Assembly (NCBI GenBank): GCA_963747405.1
Contig: CAVVFG010000018.1
Location: 62,001-126,000, forward strand
Source: Fodinibacter sp963747405
GTDB taxonomy: Bacteria > Actinomycetota > Actinomycetes > Actinomycetales > Dermatophilaceae
Length of the DNA stretch: 64,000 nt
Reading direction: 5' to 3'
The position numbers were made by a program, and so were the translations under genes. The notes under the pieces were generated by a model that saw only the letters and a list, made by a program, of their open reading frames with translations, ran no database searches and had not been told where the DNA came from. Position 1 is the stretch's first letter; each line of letters opens with the position of its first letter. Of the stretch, positions 33,800-42,385 are shown one piece after another.

Positions 33800-33915
33800 T
33801 GGCCGTCTTCGCGCCGGGCCAGGCCCCGGTGCGGTACGGGTGGATGATCCCCTGCAGGACCTGCCGAAGGTCACGAAAAGGCCCGCCCCACTGGCCATCC
33901 GAGCACGGCATCCAC
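33800..33915 (-). mobile_element. IS5-family transposase N-terminal remnant
   Basis: The 371-bp gap 33620-33990 holds no intact gene, but the minus strand of about 33811-33911 reads MPCSDGQWGGPFRDLRQVLQ followed by GIIHPYRTGAW. This is a decayed version of the IS5 N-terminal block (SDxQW...GRPFRDHRQVVEGIIYRYRTG). The piece shares a 14-bp identity (GGCCCCGGTGCGGT on the plus strand) with the other IS5 remnant near 21.4 kb. No catalytic region is present. The rest of the gap shows nothing recognisable. Confidence 0.7.
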
Positions 33916-33990
33916 TACGAGGCCGACCCCGCTGCCATCACCGGGCATCATCGCACGCGACCCACCCAGCACAGTGCCCCGCGACCGTGC

Positions 33991-34572
33991 TCACCTCATG
34001 GGAGACGCGCCCTGGGCCCGCACGACGTCCTGCACGACCTCGTTGCGCCGCAGGAACCACGGCATGTAGGGCGGGTCGAACCGCGCGAGCCGGGGCGCCC
34101 CGATGGCCACCAGACCGGCGGCGACGACGGCATCCCGCAGGTCGGCGAGGTGGCGTTCGTAGGAGCCCCGGGTCCAGCGGCCTGAGTAGCGCACCGCGGC
34201 GGCCAGCCGCTCGGGCACCTCGCGCACGCGCACCTGGGGGTCGGCTGGCACCGGCGCCGTCTCGAGCGTCATGGATGCCGGGAGCACGAACGCGACGACG
34301 TAGCCGCCCCCGGCGCTCTCCGCCTGCACCACCGGCGCCGTCATCGCGATCTTCTCCGACGCGGCCTCCTGCAGCACCGGCGCCGTCATCACCACCGACT
34401 GCTGGGAGGTGTTGTGGCCGGTGATGTAGCGGAACAAGGAACGGAAGGCGCGGTTGCCGGCGTCCTCGAAGGAGCCCTCCACCTCGACCTCCGCCAGCAG
34501 GTGGGCGGGGTAGCGGCGCACCTCGAAGCCGTCGTGCTGCTCGACGACGTCGTACGGCTGCTGCTCGGTCAC
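33991..34572 (-). CDS. SOUL-family haem-binding protein
   Basis: 193 residues with the SOUL fold: YDVVEQHDGFEVRRYPAHLL at the start, GSFEDAGNRAFRSLFRYITG, NTSQQSVVMTAPVLQE and SEKIAMTAPVVQ (the repeated MTAPV motif of the family), and a C-terminal DPPYMPWFLRRNEV. SOUL proteins bind haem or related hydrophobic ligands; their bacterial role is not settled. GTG 34572 is the first start after the intergenic sequence; no strong ribosome binding site is visible. No haem-biosynthesis gene is adjacent. Confidence 0.92.
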   Translation of the reverse strand: MTEQQPYDVVEQHDGFEVRRYPAHLLAEVEVEGSFEDAGNRAFRSLFRYITGHNTSQQSVVMTAPVLQEAASEKIAMTAPVVQAESAGGGYVVAFVLPASMTLETAPVPADPQVRVREVPERLAAAVRYSGRWTRGSYERHLADLRDAVVAAGLVAIGAPRLARFDPPYMPWFLRRNEVVQDVVRAQGASPMR

Positions 34573-34618
34573 CGCACCGACGCTACGCCGTGCACCGGCC
34601 GGCCCGCTGGCCGCCCGG

Positions 34619-36016
34619 TCAGAAGTTGATCATGTGGCCGACGATGCCCTCGACGGCCTCCTTGACCGCCTCGGACAGTGTGGGGTGGGCGAAGACGTTG
34701 CGCGCGACCTCGTCGGCGGTGAGGTCCCACTTCTGCGCGAGGGTGAGCACCGGGAGCAGCTCGGTGACGTCGGGGCCGATCAGGTGCGCGCCCAGGATCT
34801 CGTTGTGCGTCGCGTCGGCGACGAGCTTCACGAAGCCCACGGCATCGCCCAGACCCATCGCCTTGCCGTTGGCGGTGAACGGGAAGGTGGCGGTCTTGAC
34901 GTCATAGCCCTTCTCCTTGGCCTGTGCCTCGGAGTACCCGAACGAGCCGATCTGGGGGTGGCAGTAAGTGGCGCGGGGGACGAAGTCATAGTCGACCGGC
35001 ATCGTGTCGGCGCCGGCGAGGGTCTCGGCGGCGACGATGCCCTGGGCCTCGGCGACGTGCGCGAGCATCAGCTTGGCGGTGCAGTCGCCGATGGCGTAGA
35101 CATTGGGCACGTTGGTGCGGCAGTACTCGTCGATGGCCACGGCGCCGCGGTCGGTGAGGGCGACGCCGGCGGCCTCGAGCCCGTAGCCCTCGGTGCGCGG
35201 GGCGAACCCGATGGCCGACATGAACTTGTCGGCCTCGAGCACCTGCTGGTCGCCCCCGGCCGCCGGCGAGACCGTGACCCGCACGCCCGAGCCGGTGTCC
35301 TCGACCCCCTCGACCTTGGTGCTCAGCAGCACCTTCACGCCCAGCTTCTTGTAGTGCTTCGCGAGCTCCTTGGAGATGTCGGCGTCCTCGGTGGGCACCA
35401 TCCGGTCGAGGAACTCGACGATGGTGACGTCGACGCCGAAGTTCTTCATGACGTAGGCGAACTCGACGCCGATGGCGCCCGAGCCCGCGATGACGATCGA
35501 GCCCGGCAGGTTCTCGTCGAGGATCTGCTCCTCGTAGGTGACCACGTTCTGCGAGACCTCCACCCCGGGCAGCATCCGGGTGACGGCGCCGGCCGCGATG
35601 ATGAGGTGGTCGAAGGTGAGCTGGCGGGTGGAGCCGTCGTTGAGGGCGACGTCCATCGAGGTGGCCGAGGTGAGGGTGCCCCAGCCGTCGATCTCCTGGA
35701 TCTTGTTCTTCTTCATCAGGAAGTGCACGCCGCGCACGATGCCGTCGGACACCTGGCGGGAGCGCTTGAAGGTGGGCGCGTAGCCCATCGTGGCGTCGCC
35801 CTCGATGCCGTACTTCGCCTTCTCGTGCGTGAGCAGGTGCGAGATCTCGGCGCTCTTGATCAGGGCCTTGCTCGGGATGCAGCCGACGTTGAGGCAGACG
35901 CCGCCCCAGTACTTCTTCTCGACGACCGCAACCTTCTTGCCCAGCTGGGACGCGCGGATCGCCGCGACGTATCCACCGGGACCAGCACCGAGCACCACGA
36001 CGTCGAAGTCAGCCAT
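34619..36016 (-). CDS. lpdA: Dihydrolipoyl dehydrogenase (E3)
   Basis: 465 residues. FAD-binding start FDVVVLGAGPGGYVAAIRAS, redox-active disulfide GGVCLNVGCIPSKALIK, NAD-binding IVIAGSGAIGVEFAYVM, FAD motif NVYAIGDCTAKLMLAHVA, and the C-terminal dimer-interface active site with His-Glu in FAHPTLSEAVKEA. It reoxidises dihydrolipoamide in pyruvate and 2-oxoglutarate dehydrogenase complexes and the glycine cleavage system. No E1 or E2 gene is near. It is preceded by a small membrane-protein gene in the same direction, 9 bp upstream. Confidence 0.97.
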   Translation of the reverse strand: MADFDVVVLGAGPGGYVAAIRASQLGKKVAVVEKKYWGGVCLNVGCIPSKALIKSAEISHLLTHEKAKYGIEGDATMGYAPTFKRSRQVSDGIVRGVHFLMKKNKIQEIDGWGTLTSATSMDVALNDGSTRQLTFDHLIIAAGAVTRMLPGVEVSQNVVTYEEQILDENLPGSIVIAGSGAIGVEFAYVMKNFGVDVTIVEFLDRMVPTEDADISKELAKHYKKLGVKVLLSTKVEGVEDTGSGVRVTVSPAAGGDQQVLEADKFMSAIGFAPRTEGYGLEAAGVALTDRGAVAIDEYCRTNVPNVYAIGDCTAKLMLAHVAEAQGIVAAETLAGADTMPVDYDFVPRATYCHPQIGSFGYSEAQAKEKGYDVKTATFPFTANGKAMGLGDAVGFVKLVADATHNEILGAHLIGPDVTELLPVLTLAQKWDLTADEVARNVFAHPTLSEAVKEAVEGIVGHMINF

Positions 36017-36025
36017 GGCGTCAGC

Positions 36026-36517
36026 CTATCCGGCGGCCGGGGTCCTCTCGCGCGCCAGGTCGACACTGTGGCGGGTGCGGGCCGCCGCGCGGCCGCCGCC
36101 GAGGCGACGGGCGTCGCGAACGGTCAGCAGGCCGGCCAGCACGGCGATCGGGGTGCCGTGGGCGAGGGCAGTGAGCGGCGGGATCCGGTCCCAGCCGTCG
36201 AACCAGGACAGCGCGGTGAGCGCCAACGCGGCGGCGGACACCCCGACCACGGTGGCGGCGAGGAGCGGGCGGGCTCCCCACAGCTGCAGCGCTCCCCCGG
36301 CCACGACGCCCAGCGCCAGGCCGAGTACCAGCACCAGGGGCAGCAGCAGCACCAGGTAGAGCACCGATCCGCCGAGGTAGCGGTCGATCCCGAACAGGGC
36401 CGCCGTCCTGCTGCCGTTCCCCATGATCACGGGCGGGACGAGCAGCGCCACGAAGAGCACCACGTGCGCCACCAGCGCCCGCAGCGGCCACCGCCACAGT
36501 GCTGCCATCGGCGACAT
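36026..36517 (-). CDS. Hypothetical membrane protein, four predicted helices
   Basis: 163 residues starting MSPMAALWRWPLRALVAHVV at ATG 36517, with GGGAGGT at good distance. Hydrophobic segments are at about 12-32, 52-80, 88-105 and 118-135, followed by a basic tail (RDARRLGGGRAAARTRHSVD). I recognise no family. It sits between the mrdA gene and lpdA on the same strand and could be co-transcribed with lpdA, whose start lies 9 bp beyond its stop. Confidence 0.7.
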   Translation of the reverse strand: MSPMAALWRWPLRALVAHVVLFVALLVPPVIMGNGSRTAALFGIDRYLGGSVLYLVLLLPLVLVLGLALGVVAGGALQLWGARPLLAATVVGVSAAALALTALSWFDGWDRIPPLTALAHGTPIAVLAGLLTVRDARRLGGGRAAARTRHSVDLARERTPAAG

Positions 36518-36599
36518 CGGACCTCCCCTGCCACTGCTCCCACGAGAAGTCTGGCAGGCGGGCGGCCCGGGCGCACGCACCTGTGGGTCGCCGGGCGCG

Positions 36600-38627
36600 T
36601 CACCCCAGGGTGCGCAGGGTGTCGTGCACCGCCCGGGACACCGGCGCGGCGGTTCCCGCGCCGGAGCCGCCCTGGGCCACCACGACCGCCACGACCCAGC
36701 GCGGTGCGTCGGCCGGGGCGTACGACACGAACCACGAGGTGTCGCGCTTGCCCACCACCTCGGCGGTGCCGGTCTTGCCCGCCACCGGCCAGCGCGGCAT
36801 GGTGCGGAACAGGTCGCGCACGCTGCCGGCCGCCACGGCATCGCGCAGGGCGTCGCGCAGGTAGGCGTCGACCTGCGGCGAGAGCGGTGCCCGGCGGCTC
36901 GGGCCGGCGGCCACCGGCTCCTGCTGGCCGCTTCCCGGGTCGACGACGGTGGTCCCCACGCGCGGCGTCAGCACCGTGCCGCCGTTGGCGATCGCGGCGT
37001 ACATCACGGCGGCCTGAAGGGGTGTCACGGCGACGTCGCCCTGCCCGATCGAGAAGTTGGCGGCGTCACCGGGCCGCAGCAGGTAGCCGCTGCGGCAGTT
37101 CTCCACCGCGACCTGCTGCAGGTACGCGGCCTGCTTCCGGTCGGAGACGTCGGGGTAGCCGGTGCGGGCCCGCCGGCACGACTCGCCCTTGGTCGCCTCC
37201 CAGGCAGCCCTCTTCCACGCGCGGTCGGGGATGCGGCCGCTCGCCTCGCCGGGCAGGTCGATGCCGGTGCGGGCGCCGAGCCCCAGCCCCGTGGTGGTGG
37301 CGACGAACGGGTCGTCGGCGTCGTCCTCGGCGGCGAAGCCACCCTGAGCGCGCCACGAGTCGTAGGCCAGCGCGTAGAACACGGTGTCGCACGACACCTG
37401 GATGGCCATCCGGAAGCTGATCAGCCCGCGGTCGGAGGTCTCGTGGTTGTTGAAGACCCGGTTGCCGATGCGGTACTTCGCCGGGCAGTCGTAGGTGCCG
37501 TCGAGGGAGCTGCCGGCCCGGACCGCGGCGGCCACCGAAGCCGGCTTCAGCGTGCTCGCCGGGGCCAGCTCGACGCCGATGGCGCGCGACAGCAGCGGCG
37601 TGTTCGCGGATGCCGCCGTGAGCCTGCGGTAGTCGGCCTGCGAGATGCCCCCGGCCCAGATGTTCGGGTCGTAGACCGGGAGGCTGACCAGGGCGGCCAC
37701 CGCACCGGTGCGCGGGTCGAGCACCACGACCGCGCCCGAGTCGGCCGGCCAGCCCCGGTGACGGGCCGCGGCCATCTGGGTCGCGAGCGCCCTCTCGGCA
37801 GCCGCCTGGACCCGGACGTCGAGCGAGGTGACGAGGTCGCGGCCGGGCACCGGCTCGGTGCGCGAGACCACCCCGGTGACCAGTCCCCGGGCGTCGACCG
37901 AGACCACCGTGCGCCCGGGTACCCCCCGCAGCACGGCGTCGTACTGCTGCTCCAGCCCGGAGCGGCCCACGAGGTCGTCGGCCACGAGGCCCCGACCGTC
38001 GCCGAGTTCGTCGGGGCGCACCTGACCCAGGTAGCCCAGCGCCTGGGCGGCCGAGACGCCCTGCGGCCGGGGGTAGTACCGCACCGGCCGCGACTCCACG
38101 GCCACGCCGGGGAAGCGGTCGGGCTGCTCGACGAGCGACAGCGCGCGGGTCGGATCGACGCCTTCGGCGAGCGGCACCGGCACCTGCGCCGAGCCGGCCC
38201 AGCAGGCGGGGGCCGCGGGGGCGCCCGGCTCGCCGCACAGCCAGGTGCGGCCGAGCAACGGCTCCGCCGGGAGGCCCAGCACGGAGGCGACGTCGCGCAC
38301 CACCGAGGCGGCCCGGTCGCGGCGGTCGGCGAGCACCCGGCGCTCGATGGTCACCACCGTGCTGGCCCGGTTGTCGGCCAGCACCTGCCCCTGCGCGTCG
38401 AAGATGCGGCCGCGCAGGGCCGGGACAACGAGGGTGCGGGTGTCGAGGGCGGAGGCCACGGACCGGAAGTCGTCGTGCCCGACGAGCTGTACCTGCCCCA
38501 GCCGGCCGACGAGCGCCGCGAAGCCGAGGGCGACCAGCAGCACGACCGTGAGGAAGCGCCCCTGGTGCGAGCCGTTGCTCCGCCCCCCGCCGACCCGCGA
38601 GGCCCCCACCCGTGCGCGGCGCCTCAT
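36600..38627 (-). CDS. mrdA: Penicillin-binding protein 2 (elongasome transpeptidase)
   Basis: 675 residues. A basic cytoplasmic start and one membrane helix (GRFLTVVLLVALGFAALVGR) precede the PBP dimerisation domain (LRGRIFDAQGQVLADN) and the transpeptidase domain: S358-T-L-K in LAPASTLKP is the SxxK nucleophile motif, SCD in IQVSCDTVFYAL takes the place of SxN, and K618-T-G in AGKTGTAE is the KTG motif. It cross-links peptidoglycan during lateral wall growth with MreBCD and RodA. ATG 38627 overlaps the mreD stop (ATGA). No rodA gene follows within the window; the next gene downstream is the small membrane protein at 36026-36517. Confidence 0.93.
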   Translation of the reverse strand: MRRRARVGASRVGGGRSNGSHQGRFLTVVLLVALGFAALVGRLGQVQLVGHDDFRSVASALDTRTLVVPALRGRIFDAQGQVLADNRASTVVTIERRVLADRRDRAASVVRDVASVLGLPAEPLLGRTWLCGEPGAPAAPACWAGSAQVPVPLAEGVDPTRALSLVEQPDRFPGVAVESRPVRYYPRPQGVSAAQALGYLGQVRPDELGDGRGLVADDLVGRSGLEQQYDAVLRGVPGRTVVSVDARGLVTGVVSRTEPVPGRDLVTSLDVRVQAAAERALATQMAAARHRGWPADSGAVVVLDPRTGAVAALVSLPVYDPNIWAGGISQADYRRLTAASANTPLLSRAIGVELAPASTLKPASVAAAVRAGSSLDGTYDCPAKYRIGNRVFNNHETSDRGLISFRMAIQVSCDTVFYALAYDSWRAQGGFAAEDDADDPFVATTTGLGLGARTGIDLPGEASGRIPDRAWKRAAWEATKGESCRRARTGYPDVSDRKQAAYLQQVAVENCRSGYLLRPGDAANFSIGQGDVAVTPLQAAVMYAAIANGGTVLTPRVGTTVVDPGSGQQEPVAAGPSRRAPLSPQVDAYLRDALRDAVAAGSVRDLFRTMPRWPVAGKTGTAEVVGKRDTSWFVSYAPADAPRWVVAVVVAQGGSGAGTAAPVSRAVHDTLRTLG

Positions 38628-39115
38628 CCGAACCTCCGGCGGGCCAGGCCGCGCTCGGCCGCCACGACCAGCGGCACCACGACCGCGGCCACCGTGGCGG
38701 TGAGGACGCACCGCACCGCGACCGCCGCGAGGTCGACGGGAGCACCCACCGCCAGCGCGCCCAGCACGCCGACCCCCTCGACCACGGCCGCCGACACCAG
38801 CGCCACCAGGGCCACCCGGGGGGCGGTGACCGGCCCCTCGACGCGCAGCCGGCCCGCGACGGCACCGGCGGCGGCGTACGTGAGCGCCTGCACCCCGAGG
38901 TGCGCCGAGCCGGGAGGCACCAGGTCGAGCAGCCACCCCGCGGCCAGGCCCGCCCCCGCCCCGACCACCGGTCCGCGCAACAGCGCCCAGGCCACGACGA
39001 GCACCAGCACGAGGTCGGGCACGACCGGCACGTGGCGCACGCCCAGCGAGACCACCAGCAGCACCGCCGTGAGCACGGCCAGGCCCCGCAGCAGCAGGGC
39101 GAGCCGGGACGTCAT
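38624..39115 (-). CDS. mreD: Rod shape-determining protein MreD
   Basis: 163 residues, nearly all membrane helix (LALLLRGLAVLTAVLLVVSL; VVPDLVLVLVVAWALLRGP; GLAAGWLLDLVPPGSAHLGV; ALTYAAAGAVAGRL; then a long C-terminal hydrophobic pair). The DLVPP-x-HLG block and gene order identify MreD, which joins MreC in the membrane part of the elongasome. ATG 39115 overlaps the mreC stop by 4 nt and its own stop overlaps mrdA. This gene shares its frame with the frameshifted end of mreB (see findings). Confidence 0.88.
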   Translation of the reverse strand: MTSRLALLLRGLAVLTAVLLVVSLGVRHVPVVPDLVLVLVVAWALLRGPVVGAGAGLAAGWLLDLVPPGSAHLGVQALTYAAAGAVAGRLRVEGPVTAPRVALVALVSAAVVEGVGVLGALAVGAPVDLAAVAVRCVLTATVAAVVVPLVVAAERGLARRRFG

Positions 39116-40014
39116 CCGGTGCCCGTCGCTTCGGGGCGAGGGGCGCTGCGCCCGGCGGTCAGCACCACGGCGACGACATCGAGCGAGGTGCTGTCGACGG
39201 CGGGGGTGATCGTGCCGGTGGGCGCGAGCCGGCCGAGCGCGGTGCGCACGGTGCTCACCGTGCCGACCCGGATGCCGGGGACGAACGGCCGGTCGCCGAC
39301 GCTGCCCAGGGTTGTGACGACATCCCCCTCGCCTGCCGTGCCGCGGCCGACCAGGGCCAGGGAGAGCGAGCCCGGAGCGGGCCGGGCGCCACCGGCCAGT
39401 GCGGAGCCGGACGCCTCGCCCAGCACCCCGCGCGGCCCCACCCGGACGCCGACGGTGAGGCCGGCGCTGCCGACGAGCAGCACGTCGCAGGTCCATGGGG
39501 CGACCGACACGACCCGGCCGACCAGGCCCTGCGCCGCCACGACCGTGCGGTCGACCTCGACCCCGTCGCGCGAGCCGGCGTCGATGGTGACCCGTTCGGG
39601 GCCTGCCGGGCCGGTGGCGCCGACGGCGACGACCCGGGCGGGCACGAGGCGGGCTCCGGCCAGGGCAGGCGTGCCGAGGATGCCGGCGCCGCCGCGCAGG
39701 GCCGCGACCTCGCGCTGCGCGGCCGCCAGCCGGGTGGCCAGCAGGGTCTGCTCGGCCCGGGCCGCGGACACGTCGTCGTCGCCGGGCCGCAGCAACCGCT
39801 CGAGCGGACCGAGCACCGTGGCGGCGCCGCCGCGCACCGGCTCGAGCACCGCGCCACCCGAGAGTCCGAGCCCCACCACGACGGCGGTGAGCACGAGGCC
39901 GACGGTGAGCAGGCGGCGTGAGCGGGAGGAGGCGCCACGGATCCCGCCGCCGGCGCGGCTGCTGCCGCCATCGCGGCCGGTGCCGCTCGTGCCGGGGGTG
40001 CGGCGGACGTGCAT
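39112..40014 (-). CDS. mreC: Cell shape-determining protein MreC
   Basis: 300 residues. A cytoplasmic start rich in Gly/Arg/Ser is followed by a membrane helix (RRLLTVGLVLTAVVVGLGLS), a coiled-coil stretch (RAEQTLLATRLAAAQREVAA) and the periplasmic double beta-barrel domain with RVTIDAGSRDGVEVDRTVVA and GLVGRVVSVAPWTCDVLLVG, both diagnostic for MreC, then PGIRVGTVSTV. MreC activates PBP2 in lateral wall synthesis. ATG 40014 follows the true mreB stop by 2 bp. Confidence 0.92.
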   Translation of the reverse strand: MHVRRTPGTSGTGRDGGSSRAGGGIRGASSRSRRLLTVGLVLTAVVVGLGLSGGAVLEPVRGGAATVLGPLERLLRPGDDDVSAARAEQTLLATRLAAAQREVAALRGGAGILGTPALAGARLVPARVVAVGATGPAGPERVTIDAGSRDGVEVDRTVVAAQGLVGRVVSVAPWTCDVLLVGSAGLTVGVRVGPRGVLGEASGSALAGGARPAPGSLSLALVGRGTAGEGDVVTTLGSVGDRPFVPGIRVGTVSTVRTALGRLAPTGTITPAVDSTSLDVVAVVLTAGRSAPRPEATGTG

Positions 40015-40016
40015 GG

Positions 40017-41050
40017 TCAAGGTCGCCGGTTGTCGACGAGCACGCGCTCGAGCGTGCTGAACTCCTCGACGCACCGCCCGGCCCCGCGGACCACCGCGTG
40101 CAGGGGGTCGTCGGCGGCGCGCACCGGTACGCCGAGCTCGTGACCGAGCCGCTCGTCGAGGCCGCGCAGCAGCGCCCCACCACCGGTGAGGGCGATCCCG
40201 CGGTCGACGACGTCGCCGGCCAGCTCGGGGGGCAGACGTCGAGCACGGTGCGCACCAGCTCGACGATCTGCACGACCGGGGCCTCGATGGCCCGGCGCAC
40301 CTCCGCCGAGCCGATCGACACGGTCTTGGGCAGTCCGGTGACCAGGTCACGGCCACGCACCCGCCCGGCGAGCTCCTCGCGCAGGGGGAAGGCCGAGCCG
40401 GCACCGATCTTGAGGTCCTCCGCGCTGCGCTCCCCCAGCAGCAGGGAGTACTGGCTCTTCACGTGGGCCACCAGCGCGTCGTCGATCTCGTCACCGCCGA
40501 TCCGCACCGTGCGAGAGGTGACGACACCACCCAGGCTGAGGATGGCGACGTCCGTCGTGCCGCCACCGACGTCGACGACCATCGACGCCCGGGTCTCCTC
40601 GACCGGCAGGCCGGCGCCGATCGCCGCCGCCATCGTCTCCTCGATGACGTAGACCCGCCGCGCGCCGGAGCGCAGCGTGGCGTCCTCCAGCGCCCGGCGC
40701 TCGACGCTGGTGATGTCGCTCGGCACGCAGACCACCACGCGCGGGCGGACCAGCCGCGAGGGCGACACCTGCTCCACGAACCAGCGGATCATCCGCTCGG
40801 TGACGTCGGCGTCGGAGATCACGCCGTCGCGCAGCGGGCGCACCGCCGTGACGGACTCCGGGGTGCGGCCGAGCATCTCCTTGGCGCGGTGGCCGGCAGC
40901 CACCAGCTGGCTCGAGCCGGTGCGCACGGCCACCACCGAGGGCTCGTCGAGCACCACCCCGCGGCCGCGCTCGTAGATGACCGTGTTGGCGGTGCCGAGG
41001 TCGATGGCGAGGTCCCGCCCGCGCACCCATCCCGACGCCCAGCCGCTCAT
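40017..41050 (-). pseudogene. mreB: MreB actin-like protein, one-base frameshift in a G6/C6 run
   Basis: The frame from ATG 41050 gives normal MreB: RDLAIDLGTANTVIYERGRG, DGVISDADVTERMIRWF, CVPSDITSVERRAL, EETMAAAIGAGLP and VVDVGGGTTDVAILSLGG, up to VRTVLDVCPP. There it derails; the family ending (ELAGDVVDRGIALTGGGALL, then ADDPLHAVVRGAGR) continues in the next frame to a stop at 40019-40017. The span is 1034 bp, one short of 345 codons, and restoring one base in the run at 40227-40232 gives a 344-residue MreB. Sequencing error in the homopolymer is as likely as a true mutation. The gene heads the mreBCD-mrdA operon. Confidence 0.85.
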
Positions 41051-41141
41051 GTCAGCAGGCTAGGTGGACGGGTGCGCGCGGTCCGGATGCCGCGCCGGAC
41101 GCCGGCCGTTGCGGCTCGGCACCGCACGAGCAGGCCCGGGG

Positions 41142-41564
41142 TCAGAGCTCGGGGAACCAGATACCGATCTCGCGCGCGGCGGACTCCGGGGAGTCGGAGC
41201 CGTGCACGACGTTCTGCTGCACCGGGGTGCCCCAGTCGCGGCCGAGGTCGCCACGGATGGTGCCCGGCAGTGCCTTGCTCGGGTCGGTGGCACCGGCCAG
41301 CGCCCGGAAGCCCTCGACGCAGCGCTCGCCCTCGATGACGACGGCGGTGACCGGGCCGGAGGACATGAACTCGCACAGCGGCTCGAAGAACGACTTGCCG
41401 ACGTGCTCCGAGTAGTGCGTGTGCAGCCGGTCGAGGTCGGGGGTGAGCACCGACAGGGCCACCAGGCGGTAGCCCTTGGCCTCGACGCGCCGCAGCACCT
41501 CCCCGGTGAGGCCGCGGGCGAAGCCGTCGGGCTTGACGAGGACGAGTGAGCGTTCGATGGTCAC
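41142..41564 (-). CDS. ndk: Nucleoside diphosphate kinase
   Basis: 140 residues, full length: ERSLVLVKPDGFARGLTGEV, GPVTAVVIEGE, ATDPSKALPGTIRGDLG and the active site NVVHGSDSPESAAREI, with the phosphorylated His at 121. It equalises NTP and dNTP pools by a His-phosphate ping-pong reaction. It follows the DUF4233 gene by 10 bp on the same strand and precedes mreB by 91 bp. The ndk-mre order is usual in actinobacteria. A hairpin may end the transcript in the 91-bp gap, but I could not define one. Confidence 0.98.
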   Translation of the reverse strand: MTIERSLVLVKPDGFARGLTGEVLRRVEAKGYRLVALSVLTPDLDRLHTHYSEHVGKSFFEPLCEFMSSGPVTAVVIEGERCVEGFRALAGATDPSKALPGTIRGDLGRDWGTPVQQNVVHGSDSPESAAREIGIWFPEL

Positions 41565-41574
41565 GGGGGCCAGC

Positions 41575-42000
41575 CTAGTTGGCGGGCGGCGCGGCGTCGG
41601 CGGCGGCCTGCGCCTCCTCCTCGGCCTCGCGCTGGGCGACGACGCGGTCGACGGTGCCGCCCTGGAACAGGAGCAGCACCCAGAGCGCGGTGAAGACCAG
41701 GGCGACCCCGACCATCGCCGGCACGAGCAGCGCGCTGGCCCAGGTGAGCGCCTGCACGACCCACCCGAGGGTGACCCCGAACGGGCGGCGCATCAGGCCG
41801 GAGGCGACGAGGGCCAGCAGGGCCAGGCCGAGCCCGACCCACAACAGCTGCTGGCCGTCGGCCGGCCGGCCGTCGGCGATCGCGTTGCCGCGGGCCACGA
41901 GGGCGAAGAACGACAGGATGACGGCCTGGCCGAACAGGGCCATGGCGAGCAGCCGGTAGGTGAACTTGCCCTGCCGGCCGTAGAGCTGGAGCCGGCTCAT
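41575..42000 (-). CDS. DUF4233 membrane protein
   Basis: 141 residues with four predicted helices (FTYRLLAMALFGQAVILSFF; LLWVGLGLALLALVASGLM; LGWVVQALTWASALLVPAMV; ALVFTALWVLLLFQGGTVD) and an acidic-Ala tail. This matches the small membrane proteins (DUF4233) normally found between folC and ndk in actinobacteria. Function unknown. ATG 42000 overlaps the preceding stop (ATGA) and ndk follows after 10 bp. Here folC itself lies 3.9 kb away because a cassette separates them. Confidence 0.82.
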   Translation of the reverse strand: MSRLQLYGRQGKFTYRLLAMALFGQAVILSFFALVARGNAIADGRPADGQQLLWVGLGLALLALVASGLMRRPFGVTLGWVVQALTWASALLVPAMVGVALVFTALWVLLLFQGGTVDRVVAQREAEEEAQAAADAAPPAN

Positions 42001-42266
42001 CCCTCGCGCTTCCAGCGCCGCGTCTCGACGGCCGCCTTGGACTCGGCCAGGCCGGCCCCGGTGGCGGCGCGGTAGTGCTTGATCGCCCCGATCAGCTCGC
42101 CGCGGTCGAGCGCGGCGTCGATGGTCTGGCGCACCTCGGGCGTGAGGTCCTCGACGGGCGTGAACGCCGTCGTGGAGGCACCGCGGCTCGCCCGCATCGA
42201 GGTGACGACCCACCACACCGCCGCCAGGACGGCGACGAGGAGGACCAGCTTGAACAACGGGCTCAT
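41997..42266 (-). CDS. Small membrane-anchored protein with ribosomal L7/L12 C-terminal-like domain
   Basis: 89 residues: a membrane helix (LFKLVLLVAVLAAVWWVVTS) followed by a soluble segment whose end, ELIGAIKHYRAATGAGLAES and KAAVE, resembles the L7/L12 C-terminal motif (KIAVIKEVRAITGLGLKEAK) that contacts translation factors in the ribosomal protein. Proteins of this layout occur in many actinobacteria without assigned function. ATG 42266; the stop overlaps the DUF4233 start. It is first in the gene group leading to ndk, with a divergent promoter region upstream. Confidence 0.75.
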   Translation of the reverse strand: MSPLFKLVLLVAVLAAVWWVVTSMRASRGASTTAFTPVEDLTPEVRQTIDAALDRGELIGAIKHYRAATGAGLAESKAAVETRRWKREG

Positions 42267-42347
42267 GCAGGCAAGGGTATGCCGCCCACCCGGTCGCGAG
42301 TTCTCCCGACCTCGCGCGACGATGCGGCCGCGAGGGCGCCCGCGACC

Positions 42348-42353
42348 TAGGAT
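42348..42353 (+). promoter_or_regulatory. Putative -10 for the secreted repeat protein
   Basis: TAGGAT sits 33 bp before the TTG at 42386, inside the 119-bp divergent gap between that gene and the small L7/L12-like gene. No convincing -35 is visible. CGAGGGG just before the TTG can act as ribosome binding site. Confidence 0.4.
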
Positions 42354-42385
42354 CCACCCGACATCAGCGCAACCGAGGGGTCCCC

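Noticed and set aside
21190..33920. A single IS5 transposase gene split by a 12-kb insertion
   Set aside because: Both remnants contain the YRTG block near the N-terminus, so they are two separate decayed copies rather than halves of one.
38624..41050. 808-codon ORF as a genuine MreB-MreD fusion
   Set aside because: Its middle is the wrong frame of mreC; it exists only because of the one-base shift in mreB.
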